This document shows positions 42,990 through 51,084 of a stretch of 53,094 nt of DNA, piece by piece. The translations under genes and the position numbers were made by a program. The notes below the pieces were generated by a model. The model ran no database searches and was not told the origin of the DNA. It saw nothing but the letters and a program-made list of their open reading frames with translations. Positions within the stretch are counted from its first letter, which is position 1; the number at the start of each line of letters is the position of its first letter. Source of the DNA: Fibrobacter sp. (GTDB lineage: Bacteria > Fibrobacterota > Fibrobacteria > Fibrobacterales > Fibrobacteraceae); assembly GCA_017550445.1 (NCBI GenBank), contig JAFZOV010000052.1, positions 1 to 53,094 on the forward strand, read 5' to 3'.

Positions 42990-44006
42990 CTACTCAACCC
43001 TGTAAAGACAATCCTTGCAGCGGGGAGTTTTCCCTTCTGCAATTTGGCGGCGTACCGATTTCATTTCGGATTCTAGGGTATGGTTTCCGTCAAACAGATT
43101 TCCCGTATCAAAACCGTCCGAAGGGCAGCCCTTCAAGTGTCCGTCGGGCCACAGATAAAATGTATTGGTTGCAAAGCGGCAAGGCATTCCACGACGAGAA
43201 GCCTCCAATTTCAGGAACACATCCTTGAAATAGGCAAGGCGGTTGCGCCAAAGCTTACGGTTATTCCACACCGAAACTAGCTTTTCCTTGTTCACGGTTC
43301 TCGGGTAATCGAGAATAACACCGCTCCCCTTCAAAATAGAACGGACTTCGTCCAACACCTTGTTGACCTTGGCCGCCACCTGGGGGTCAGACATATCCAG
43401 CTGTTCTTGACGCAGGTAGTCATGGTCCATGGAATTGAGCCACTGGATATTGTACGCCGACACATGCAAATCCTTGAGCCAGCGGGCTATTTCAGGCAAG
43501 CCCTCCAAAGTATCCTTCATGGCAATGGAAGTTACAATCAAGTGCGGGCGCTTCTTTTGCTGCAGACGCTCGCGAGCAAAGCTTTCGATATGATTAATGA
43601 CATTCTGGAACTGAACCACATTGACGCCACACCATTTGGTAAAGACTGCGGGAGAGAGGCTGTCCATCGAAATGAACAGGCGATCAATGGAAGAATCCAG
43701 GATGATACGGCGATTACGTTCATTCAACAGCAGCGCGTTGGTGACCATAGAAACGTCAGGCGTTTTCACCGTTTCCGAAAGGAGCTTCATCAATTCAGGG
43801 AACCGGGGATTGACCAGCGGCTCGCCGGCACAGCTCAAAAACAGGGACCAGCAATTCTTTTCAGCACTCTTGAAAACAGGTTCAATCTTGTCCAGCGGAA
43901 GTGATATCTTAGTTGTCGGATCCAAATCCGCATTGTCACAATAGTGGCAACGAAAATTACACCGCGTATCCAAGTCTATCCGAAGGTCTTTCTTGCTCAT
44001 AAACAT
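42990..44006 (-). CDS. Radical SAM/SPASM-domain protein
   Basis: 338 residues. CNFRCHYC (about 16-23) is the SAM-cluster motif and SCAGEPLVNP the GGE-like motif. The C-terminal cysteines (CRF, GCPSDG, CKDCLYRVE) fit a SPASM auxiliary cluster domain, typical of enzymes that modify peptides or proteins. No peptide substrate gene is next to it. The start has TATTTT 7 bases upstream and no ribosome-binding site. Confidence 0.85.
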   Translation of the reverse strand: MFMSKKDLRIDLDTRCNFRCHYCDNADLDPTTKISLPLDKIEPVFKSAEKNCWSLFLSCAGEPLVNPRFPELMKLLSETVKTPDVSMVTNALLLNERNRRIILDSSIDRLFISMDSLSPAVFTKWCGVNVVQFQNVINHIESFARERLQQKKRPHLIVTSIAMKDTLEGLPEIARWLKDLHVSAYNIQWLNSMDHDYLRQEQLDMSDPQVAAKVNKVLDEVRSILKGSGVILDYPRTVNKEKLVSVWNNRKLWRNRLAYFKDVFLKLEASRRGMPCRFATNTFYLWPDGHLKGCPSDGFDTGNLFDGNHTLESEMKSVRRQIAEGKTPRCKDCLYRVE

Positions 44007-44013
44007 GGTAGTG

Positions 44014-44045
44014 AAAATAGAAAAAGCCCTCGGATTTCCGAGGGC
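44014..44045 (-). terminator. efp terminator overlapping the next promoter
   Basis: The hairpin GCCCTCGG/CCGAGGGC (44026-44045, loop 44034-44037) is followed on minus by T5, then at once by TATTTT (44019-44014), which is 7 bases before ATG 44006. Confidence 0.8.
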
Positions 44046-44068
44046 CCTTTCAAATCTTTTTAAAAAGA

Positions 44069-44653
44069 TTACTTAGCTCTTTCGAGGTAAGAACCGTCGC
44101 GGGTATCCACGCGGATCTTGGTGTTGTTTTCGATGAAGAGCGGAATCATCACCTTGGCGCCGGTTTCGACGGTGCATTCACGCATCACGTTACCGCTGGT
44201 GTTGCCCTGAACTGCCGGAGGAGCGTCAATAATCATGAGGTCAACGAAGGTAGGCGGAATCACTTCGATCGGGAGCGTAGCCTGAGTCTTCGGGTCCTTC
44301 CACCAAGTCACTTCGACGGTAGCGCCATCGAGGAGCCAAACTTCGCAACCATTGAGAGCTTCCTTAGCGATTTCTTCAGTTTCCTGAGTTTCGTTGTTGA
44401 GGAAGTACCAAGTGGAACCGTCGTTGTAGAGGTAAGTCATTTCAGTGAAGGTCACGTCGGCTTCTTCAACCGTATCGCCACTCTTCCAAGTACGTTCGAG
44501 GGTGCGGCCGGTCACCAGGTTCTTGATACGAACACGGTTAAAGGCCTGGCCCTTACCCGGCTTCACGAACTGGTTTTCGATGATTTCGTACGGCTGACCA
44601 TCAACCATGATTTTAAGTTTCTTGCGGAATTCGTTGGTGCTTACAGTACCCAT
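44069..44653 (-). CDS. efp: Translation elongation factor P
   Basis: 194 residues, slightly longer than usual. FVKPGKGQAFNRVRIKN (about 29-45) carries the lysine (near 34) that EpmB/EpmA modify to relieve ribosome stalling on polyproline. The central ETEEIAKEAL and C-terminal DTRDGSYLERAK are EF-P hallmarks. It is transcribed divergently from the epmB-like gene; AGAGGA precedes ATG 44653 and a TATATT box lies at 44694-44689. Confidence 0.95.
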   Translation of the reverse strand: MGTVSTNEFRKKLKIMVDGQPYEIIENQFVKPGKGQAFNRVRIKNLVTGRTLERTWKSGDTVEEADVTFTEMTYLYNDGSTWYFLNNETQETEEIAKEALNGCEVWLLDGATVEVTWWKDPKTQATLPIEVIPPTFVDLMIIDAPPAVQGNTSGNVMRECTVETGAKVMIPLFIENNTKIRVDTRDGSYLERAK

Positions 44654-44688
44654 ATTATCCTCTTGTTGATTTTGATTCTAAATTTAGC

Positions 44689-44694
44689 AATATA
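44689..44694 (-). promoter_or_regulatory. -10-like TATATT box of efp
   Basis: Minus strand TATATT in the 41-base gap shared with the divergent epmB-like start; the box touches ATG 44695 of that gene. Confidence 0.5.
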
Positions 44695-45669
44695 ATGGAC
44701 GCACCTGTTAAAGTTTTCACGCAAATTTCGGAATTTTTAGAGTATCTCGGCAGCGATTTAAATGCTCTTATCGCCAAAGACGCCGACTTTTCTGCGATAG
44801 ACCTTCATCCGAAGTTTCCGTTTTTGTGTTCCGCGCATTATGCCGACCTCATCAAGAAGTCAAACGAGCCGTTGGCCCTTTTGCGCGAGGTTTTACCCAT
44901 AAACAAAGAACAGGAGCGAATTCCCGGATTTGTAGATGACCCCGTAGGCGACTTGCCCGCCGGAAAATCCGACAGCGTGATTCAGAAATACGACCAGCGC
45001 GCCCTGATTGTTTCGACCGCCACCTGCGGTGTCCGTTGCAGGTTCTGTTTCCGCAAGAACTACCCATTCCAGAACATTCCCGACGTAGCAGTCCAAGTAA
45101 GCAACTGGCTCGATACGCACAGCGACATTTGGGAAGTGATTCTTTCAGGCGGCGACCCACTGACGCTTGGCCCGGGCGAATTCCGCGAACTCATTGAAGC
45201 GATTGCCATGCACCCCCCGGTAACGACGCTCCGCATTCATACGCGCCTGCCCGTGATGCGCCCCGACTTGGTGATGCAGCATTTTGAACTATTGCGCGAG
45301 CTCCCTGCCCGCTTTAAATGTGTGCTCGTGACGCATGTGGATTACCCCGATGAACTCGACGAACAATCGGCAGCTGTACTTGCGCAACTGCGATTCAGCG
45401 GCTGGACACTTTTGAACCAGAGCGTTCTTTTGAAGGGTGTTAACGACAGCACCGAGACACTTACCGCACTAAGCCGCAAGCTCTTTAGCCAAGGCGTACT
45501 CCCCTACTACTTGCACCAGCTGGACCACGCCAACGGAGTCGCTCACTTCGAAATAAACGACGAACGCGCCCGCGAACTGATTGCAGAAATCCGCACCAAG
45601 CTCCCCGGCTACCTCGTACCGAAACTCGTGAGAGAAATCGCCGGAGAAAAAAGCAAGACGCCAATTTAG
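44695..45669 (+). CDS. epmB: EF-P beta-lysylation protein EpmB (lysine 2,3-aminomutase-like)
   Basis: 324 residues. CGVRCRFCFRKN (about 112-123) is the radical SAM motif. ILSGGDPLTL, LPYYLHQLDHANGVAHF and GYLVPKLVREIAGEKSKTP are EpmB features that separate it from free lysine 2,3-aminomutases, which have a longer C-terminus. It makes beta-lysine for transfer to EF-P. The divergent efp gene supports this. The transferase EpmA is not in the window. Confidence 0.9.
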   Translation: MDAPVKVFTQISEFLEYLGSDLNALIAKDADFSAIDLHPKFPFLCSAHYADLIKKSNEPLALLREVLPINKEQERIPGFVDDPVGDLPAGKSDSVIQKYDQRALIVSTATCGVRCRFCFRKNYPFQNIPDVAVQVSNWLDTHSDIWEVILSGGDPLTLGPGEFRELIEAIAMHPPVTTLRIHTRLPVMRPDLVMQHFELLRELPARFKCVLVTHVDYPDELDEQSAAVLAQLRFSGWTLLNQSVLLKGVNDSTETLTALSRKLFSQGVLPYYLHQLDHANGVAHFEINDERARELIAEIRTKLPGYLVPKLVREIAGEKSKTPI

Positions 45670-45681
45670 CGGCATACGCCG

Positions 45682-45720
45682 CAATGTGAAATGTGAAGTG
45701 TGAGATGTGTAATGACTAAT
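45682..45720. repeat. ATGTGRA-family heptamer arm
   Basis: AATGTGA, AATGTGA, AGTGTGA, GATGTGT, AATGACT: one arm, preceded by a short GCGGC ATAC GCCGC hairpin (about 45669-45682). Confidence 0.65.
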
Positions 45721-45779
45721 GTCTCGCCGATCCTTAAAGAGTAATACAGACTCACAATCCATTTGTCGCGGTATTGCGT
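45717..45779 (-). pseudogene. Remnant of an outer-membrane barrel C-terminus
   Basis: The minus strand reads TQYRDKWIVSLYYSLRIGE, clearly homologous to TQYRGNWSVNLYYALRNGE at the C-terminus of the barrel gene 46289-47701. DNA identity over about 55 bases is roughly 70%. Stops lie on either side, so only this scrap remains. Confidence 0.7.
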
Positions 45780-45796
45780 TTACCGTTAGAAAAATG

Positions 45797-45802
45797 TATA
45801 TT
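45797..45802 (+). promoter_or_regulatory. -10-like TATATT box of the HepT-like gene
   Basis: TATATTGGCAATC, followed by AGAGG 5 bases before ATG 45820. Confidence 0.5.
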
Positions 45803-45819
45803 GGCAATCAGAGGCTTTT

Positions 45820-46236
45820 ATGTCTAGCATTACTGAGAAAACATTGATGCAACAAAAATTGCAGAAGCTCATTCGTTGCGTCGATAGAATCAAATCGCAA
45901 AACATAAGCACGCTTCAAGATTTAGACGCTAGTCTCGACAAACAAGAAATCATCATTTTGAATTTGCAACGAGCCGTGCAAATTTGCATTGACATTGGCA
46001 ACCATATTTTAATTGATTATTCGGCAATACCAGCCACCATGGCAGACACTTTCAAAGCCATGGGCGAAAAAGGGCTGATTACAAAAGCCTGTGCGGACAA
46101 TTTAATAAAAATGGTTTCTTTTAGAAACATCGCAGTAAATCGATTTGAAAAAATAAACAACACAATTATTTTATCTGTTATAAAAGAGCATCTTACAGAC
46201 TTTACGGATTTTGCCGAATCTGTAAGCAAGCTGTAG
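45820..46236 (+). CDS. HepT-like (DUF86) toxin-family protein without a visible antitoxin
   Basis: 138 residues. DKQEIIILNLQRAVQICIDI (about 40-59), ATMADTFKAM and SFRNIAVNRFEKIN (about 100-113) follow the HEPN/HepT layout. The ribonuclease motif R-x4-6-H-x-Y reads R102-x4-N107-x-F109, so the catalytic His and the AMPylated Tyr are both replaced. The MntA nucleotidyltransferase usually next to HepT is absent. It may be an inactive or repurposed member. It lies between a barrel-gene remnant and the intact barrel gene. Confidence 0.75.
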   Translation: MSSITEKTLMQQKLQKLIRCVDRIKSQNISTLQDLDASLDKQEIIILNLQRAVQICIDIGNHILIDYSAIPATMADTFKAMGEKGLITKACADNLIKMVSFRNIAVNRFEKINNTIILSVIKEHLTDFTDFAESVSKL

Positions 46237-46251
46237 AACGCCTGTGTAAAA

Positions 46252-46279
46252 GCAGACCCTGAAACAAGTTCAGGGTGAC
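46252..46279. repeat. Dispersed palindrome, CCCTGAA/TTCAGGG stem
   Basis: ACCCTGAA/TTCAGGGT with the outer frame GTCA...TCTGC read on minus. It separates the convergent hepT-like and barrel genes. Confidence 0.6.
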
Positions 46280-46288
46280 CTTCAGAGG

Positions 46289-47701
46289 CTAGAATAAGGT
46301 CTTTAGCCCGAATCCAATGATACCGTCGAGGTAATTTTCGCCGTTACGGAGGGCGTAATACAGGTTCACACTCCAGTTTCCGCGGTATTGCGTAAAGGCA
46401 AGGCCGTAATCCTGTTCGCGTTTCCAGCCACGGTCAGGGCGACTAAAGGAGCGATAAAGCCCCGGTTGATAGAACGCTTCAATCGAGAGATCATAACCAT
46501 CTTGCCAAAGCAAGGCAAATTCAGAATAGCCGTAAGCGCGGCTCCGTACAAAGCGCACATCCATACCCCTAAAACTATCCATGCCGCCCAGCGCAAAGTA
46601 ATCGAAGCGTTCCAAGTCAGCATCCGTCGGGAAGATTCCGCCAGCAGCCCCGCTAAAACGCGTAATCCAGTTGCCATACAGCGGAATGTAGCGCGAAAAT
46701 TTTGCCGAAGCCTTCAGATAATTGTCCAGCGAATCAGGGCGATCCATATTCCACACAATCGAGCCGTCGAAGCGCATACCCGAGCGTGGCAACACGAAAC
46801 GGTCTAGCGACACGTACGAAAGTTCCAACGAAGAAGTCTTGCGACTGCTACCTACGCCAAGGAACACTCCCACGGTAAAATCAAAGCCAATGTCGCGCGA
46901 CACACCGAGTTCACCGTAAGCCTCGCGCATCGAAGAATCTTCATCAAAATAGCCGCGGGCAATCAAGTTCCAGTTCGTGCCCAAAATCCACGGTTCCTTG
47001 TAGGAGCCTTCCAAGCGGCGGGCGTCATCGGCCGTATAGCCTTCTAAAAGCAAGTCGCGGGCAGTCCCTAAAATATTGTAGAGCGAGACATTCACGTTAC
47101 CTTCCCACACATCGGTTTCGCTGGAATATGTCAGCAAAGCGTAAGCCTCGGAAACTGCAGCCGCCTGCATATGGTACAGCGGAATGATGCGATTGCGGCT
47201 AGGGTCGCGGAACATTTGCACCGGTTCTACGCGGTTATAGTAGCCCAAGCGAGCAAGTTTCAAATCGGAACGTTCCAAATCCTGCGGCGAAACAAGGTCT
47301 CCAGCAACAATTCCCGTCTGTTTACGGAACACCTCGGGTTTACTTCCCGAAGAATCCATATTTTCAGGATTCGCCCACACCCAGGCAGAGCCCCGTTCCA
47401 TTTCTACCGTCAACATTCCCGATGCATCGATTTCGCCCGAAATTTTAACGGCAAGGAATCCGTGATTTTCATAGTAGCTTACAATGCGGTCTCGCGTGAG
47501 CGGCCAACTTTCGCAGGATTTACCCACCAACGCTTGCACCTGCGATTCCTCGTAAAGTTCGTGGGTGCCGCGCCATTGCACAGATGTAATGCGGCAAGGG
47601 TCGGCAGCGCTTGCATATACAGCCATCACCAAAAGAACGATCCATATCAATGGATTGCTTCGTCGCATAGCTCCTCGCAATGATGTTTTTCTCATATTCA
47701 T
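46289..47701 (-). CDS. BamA/TamA-like outer-membrane protein with repeat-derived N-terminus
   Basis: 470 residues. POTRA-like region (VQWRGTHELYEESQVQALVG, about 41-100) and a C-terminal barrel ending in Phe, with GGMDSFRGMD as the loop-6 motif. The first 17 residues include TSLRGAMRRSNPLI, coded by a GTCATTGCGAG palindrome inside the signal peptide region; the hydrophobic core follows (IWIVLLVMAVYASA). The start shares one base with the stop of the 964-residue barrel gene (TGATG). It probably assembles or exports the partner proteins of its operon. Confidence 0.8.
   Translation of the reverse strand: MNMRKTSLRGAMRRSNPLIWIVLLVMAVYASAADPCRITSVQWRGTHELYEESQVQALVGKSCESWPLTRDRIVSYYENHGFLAVKISGEIDASGMLTVEMERGSAWVWANPENMDSSGSKPEVFRKQTGIVAGDLVSPQDLERSDLKLARLGYYNRVEPVQMFRDPSRNRIIPLYHMQAAAVSEAYALLTYSSETDVWEGNVNVSLYNILGTARDLLLEGYTADDARRLEGSYKEPWILGTNWNLIARGYFDEDSSMREAYGELGVSRDIGFDFTVGVFLGVGSSRKTSSLELSYVSLDRFVLPRSGMRFDGSIVWNMDRPDSLDNYLKASAKFSRYIPLYGNWITRFSGAAGGIFPTDADLERFDYFALGGMDSFRGMDVRFVRSRAYGYSEFALLWQDGYDLSIEAFYQPGLYRSFSRPDRGWKREQDYGLAFTQYRGNWSVNLYYALRNGENYLDGIIGFGLKTLF
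47651..47685. repeat. GTCATTGCGAG-type palindrome at the start of a coding sequence
   Basis: TGGATTGCTTCGTCG...CTCCTCGCAATGATG lies in frame at codons 6-17 of the BamA/TamA-like gene. On the coding strand it supplies GGAG two bases before an internal ATG. Confidence 0.8.
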
Positions 47702-50595
47702 CAGAAGTACGCCCTCGCTTCGGTGCTAAGCTTCTGGAAGATATTCTCTTCGGCGTCGCCAAACCGCAAAATGTAACTGCAACCCATCGACAAGAAATCA
47801 TTCAAATCTACCGAAAGCGAAAATTCAAAACGGTATGTGCGGCCATCATTGTAGCCAGTCATGACCTGGTACGGAACAATTTCGCCGTCACTATCCACCT
47901 GCACCACCGAGAAGTTGGCAAAGGAATTCACCTTTTTTTGCTTATTATAACCAACGCGGAGAGCCCCTTCCCAAAGGTTCGCCTCGAATTCGCCGCTTTC
48001 TCGTCCGGAATCATCGGCCCCCTCGCCTACGCGATAACGACCGAGCGGCTGCACGTAAAAGCCCTGCAAGAAGTCAAAACGATAACGGAGCGAGCCATCG
48101 TAAATGTTCCAGTTCCACGTTTGCATCGCGGAAAGCTCACTTTCCTGAATCAACAAAGTAGCCCCCACAAAGTGATCCAAATTTATGCGGTAACCCGCCT
48201 CAAAATCATGGGAGTACGAAGTTTCGTAATACGAAATCGACGAAAGCTTTTTATCAAAAGAGGCGCCCGGCTTATACGCAAGCGAAACACCCGAAGGGTG
48301 TTGCCAATCGACCAAGCCCTCCACCGCCATGCGGCCCGAAGTCATGCGATGCAACTGCGAAGTATTCACCGGCGGGAAATAAATCTTCTTGCCCGTGGTA
48401 TCGCTTCCTTCGCCCTCATAAGAACCGCCCAAGGTTACATCCCGCAAGAAACCATCGCGCACGCCAAAGACTAGCCCCGGATTAAAGCGCAGTTCAATAT
48501 CGAAGGCCGCATCTGATGAAAGCACCGCACCCACGGAATCGTTACGACCCATGCCCTCGTAAACGAAGTCGCCATTGTCCACGCCCTCGATATAGCTAGA
48601 AGTCAAGCTGTCGTAGCGCACATCGCCCGTCCCCGGCGCTACCGCTTTATAGACCGCCGTATAAATCTGCTCCTCGGTAAGTCCCAACTTATACGAAACA
48701 TTTCCATGCCAGCCAAGTTCCTCGCCGCCAAAGCGTGAATTCAAATTGCCCAGCCAGCTGTTTTCGCTTTCCGACGAATCCGTTCGCATGCGTTCGTATT
48801 GCAACAAATGCGAAAGCGTAAAGTAGCGACTATTGTAATTGGCCTCTTGCACCCAGGTAGATGCCCACAGGGAATCCGCCCATTCCTCGCCGTAGGTATC
48901 GCCGCGACGCTTGGCCATGCGACCGCCAACACTTTCACGAATTTCACCACGGTCAAAATAAATTCCCAAACCGCTGGAGGACTTGCCGTAAAGCACTTCG
49001 TCTTGAACGTCGGAATCCAAGGCATCAATCTTCGTGTATCGTAAGTCGCCCGCGCCAAAGGGTCGCACCATTCCCTGCAAGTATTCACCATCGAGCGTTC
49101 CCTGATAACGCTCCATTTCTTGCTCCTGCACACTCGCCACACGAATCAACGCCAGATTGCCGATTGCATCTCGGTTTCTGTGCTGCACCCCCAACGCCAC
49201 ACGGGACGCATTCCAGTCTTCATCGGCATTGCGGCGATACCCCCACTGCGCAGACCCGAACCATTCCTTCGCAAATTTCGCACGCATCGTAAATTCATCG
49301 TGCAGCAAATCATCATTCAAAAAAGAAGTATCCGTATGCGCCAAATCCCAGCTATCCCGCAAGCCGTACAAATTCCAGTCCAAGTCGCTGCCAGGGTACT
49401 TCAGAATATCAAAGCCCTGCTGCACACGGTTCCCGTACACCGACATGGCCAGCGGAAAATGCAACAAATCTCGGGTAGAATCCGACGTTACAAACCAGCG
49501 AAAAGCCTTACCCGACGAGCCATCGACATGGCTCGACACAATATTTGTGTCCGTACGGTTCATCGCGATTTCGAAATCAGTATAAAACTGCCGGTTATAC
49601 TGTGTACGGATACGGGCATTCACGCGATCCGTACGGTCGGGTCTATGCAACACCGGCAACGTATCATCGCGGACAAAAGCCTCGCCACGGTCCGCCTTGA
49701 GCATCGCGTAATCTTCATCGGTCCACACACCGCGTTTTAAACGGTCTACATCGTTTTCAAGCCTAAATCCGGAAACATCCAAATACAAATTCGGGTGCTT
49801 GTAACTTGCCGCAACACCTTTGAGCATATAGATGTTGTCATTCTCATAGGCATCGTATTCCACGCGGATTTCGTCATCAAAGCTCGGAAGTACCGACCCT
49901 TTAAAATCAAGCATACCGCCCGCATAGTTCACCAAGTAATCCTTGCCACGCGCAAGTTTCACACCGTTCAGCCACACCGTTTCGGACTGCGGCACCACCG
50001 CGATAAAGCTGCCGTAACCATCCAGGGAATAGCCCAGCTGTTGTCCACTCACGCCATTAAACGTCCGCGTATAATGCTGTACTTCGTCGGTACCAACAAC
50101 GCCACGCACCTGCGCATAACCGCCACCGAAATCGCCACGCACGCCCCCCATCGCGCCAAGCGATGCTCGCGACATTCCTGTGAACCCCATCGAAGAATCC
50201 ACCCAAGTCAAGTCACCCAGATGCAAAAAGTAATGCGGCGATTCCACCCGAAAATAAATCTGGTCCACCTCGCGCAAAGTCGCCGTCGTCTGGTCGCCCG
50301 CTCGGCGGCCCACATCGCTAAGCAAAGCGTCTATGTACACGCTATCGGTAAGCTTTCCCTGAATCGAAAGTCGAAGTTCCTGGTCTACCTGGGTTCCCCC
50401 ATCGCCCACGGTGATCTGCACCGTCTTGTAGCCATGCGTTTCCAAGGAATCCTTGCGGGCAGTCGTGTCCGTATTTTGAACAAAGGATTCTCCCCGCACC
50501 AAAATGGCAGGGTCCCACACCGGCAAGGAATCCATATCCATGCCGAAAGCGCATACCGCAAACAACAGGAGTCCCAACCAGAACTGCCGGGACAT
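47701..50595 (-). CDS. Large outer-membrane beta-barrel protein, unknown function
   Basis: 964 residues with a signal peptide (about 1-17). The N-terminal third (YFLHLGDLTWVDSSMGF; SETVWLNGVKLARGKDYLVN; LDFKGSVLPSFDDEIRVEY) resembles a large outer-membrane family of FCB-group bacteria. The rest is long alternating strands consistent with a wide barrel, ending STEARAYF. Function unknown. It lies between the DUF2914-like and BamA/TamA-like genes, 5 bases and -1 base apart, so it is part of one operon. Confidence 0.75.
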   Translation of the reverse strand: MSRQFWLGLLLFAVCAFGMDMDSLPVWDPAILVRGESFVQNTDTTARKDSLETHGYKTVQITVGDGGTQVDQELRLSIQGKLTDSVYIDALLSDVGRRAGDQTTATLREVDQIYFRVESPHYFLHLGDLTWVDSSMGFTGMSRASLGAMGGVRGDFGGGYAQVRGVVGTDEVQHYTRTFNGVSGQQLGYSLDGYGSFIAVVPQSETVWLNGVKLARGKDYLVNYAGGMLDFKGSVLPSFDDEIRVEYDAYENDNIYMLKGVAASYKHPNLYLDVSGFRLENDVDRLKRGVWTDEDYAMLKADRGEAFVRDDTLPVLHRPDRTDRVNARIRTQYNRQFYTDFEIAMNRTDTNIVSSHVDGSSGKAFRWFVTSDSTRDLLHFPLAMSVYGNRVQQGFDILKYPGSDLDWNLYGLRDSWDLAHTDTSFLNDDLLHDEFTMRAKFAKEWFGSAQWGYRRNADEDWNASRVALGVQHRNRDAIGNLALIRVASVQEQEMERYQGTLDGEYLQGMVRPFGAGDLRYTKIDALDSDVQDEVLYGKSSSGLGIYFDRGEIRESVGGRMAKRRGDTYGEEWADSLWASTWVQEANYNSRYFTLSHLLQYERMRTDSSESENSWLGNLNSRFGGEELGWHGNVSYKLGLTEEQIYTAVYKAVAPGTGDVRYDSLTSSYIEGVDNGDFVYEGMGRNDSVGAVLSSDAAFDIELRFNPGLVFGVRDGFLRDVTLGGSYEGEGSDTTGKKIYFPPVNTSQLHRMTSGRMAVEGLVDWQHPSGVSLAYKPGASFDKKLSSISYYETSYSHDFEAGYRINLDHFVGATLLIQESELSAMQTWNWNIYDGSLRYRFDFLQGFYVQPLGRYRVGEGADDSGRESGEFEANLWEGALRVGYNKQKKVNSFANFSVVQVDSDGEIVPYQVMTGYNDGRTYRFEFSLSVDLNDFLSMGCSYILRFGDAEENIFQKLSTEARAYF

Positions 50596-50600
50596 TCCAA

Positions 50601-51062
50601 CTACCTTTCGTTAGGTTCCACAATAAACTGACGGGTCGAAAGCAGCTTGCGTCCGGCCACCAGATCCACGCTCCATTCACCCGGTTTCAAGAGTGCCGGC
50701 ACAATGGTCGTTAGACAAACGTCCTGAGTCATATTGCAGGCCAGCTTTTGCACCGTGTCAGCCCCATTAAACCAGACATGCTTCAGGGTATCATCCCCCA
50801 ACTGCAATGCCGACGACACCGTGGAGTAATAGTAAAGACGCATGCCCTCTTCGAACACGCTATCGACACCGAACGGAGAGCCATTCACAATATGGCTACA
50901 GACTACACTCTGCGCCAAGGAAAGTTCCGTATCGGCAGAATTCCAAATGGTTTCAGCACCGTGCAAGGCCACCACAATACGGTGAACCAAGAATCCAAGA
51001 AAGACCACCAGAACGACAATCGTCGTTTTCCGCAAGTTGCGAAGCGGAGGAAACTTTGTCAC
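50601..51062 (-). CDS. DUF2914-like single-pass membrane protein
   Basis: 153 residues from GTG 51062. One N-terminal helix (about 13-31) is followed by a domain with VVCSHIVNGSPFGVDSVFEE, YYYSTV, KHVWFNGADTVQKL and EWSVDLVAGRKLLSTRQFIV, matching the DUF2914 pattern. The domain should be periplasmic. Role unknown; operon position suggests a link between the GTPase pair and the barrels. Confidence 0.65.
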   Translation of the reverse strand: MTKFPPLRNLRKTTIVVLVVFLGFLVHRIVVALHGAETIWNSADTELSLAQSVVCSHIVNGSPFGVDSVFEEGMRLYYYSTVSSALQLGDDTLKHVWFNGADTVQKLACNMTQDVCLTTIVPALLKPGEWSVDLVAGRKLLSTRQFIVEPNER

Positions 51063-51084
51063 GAGGCGGTCCTAAGTCAAAGGT

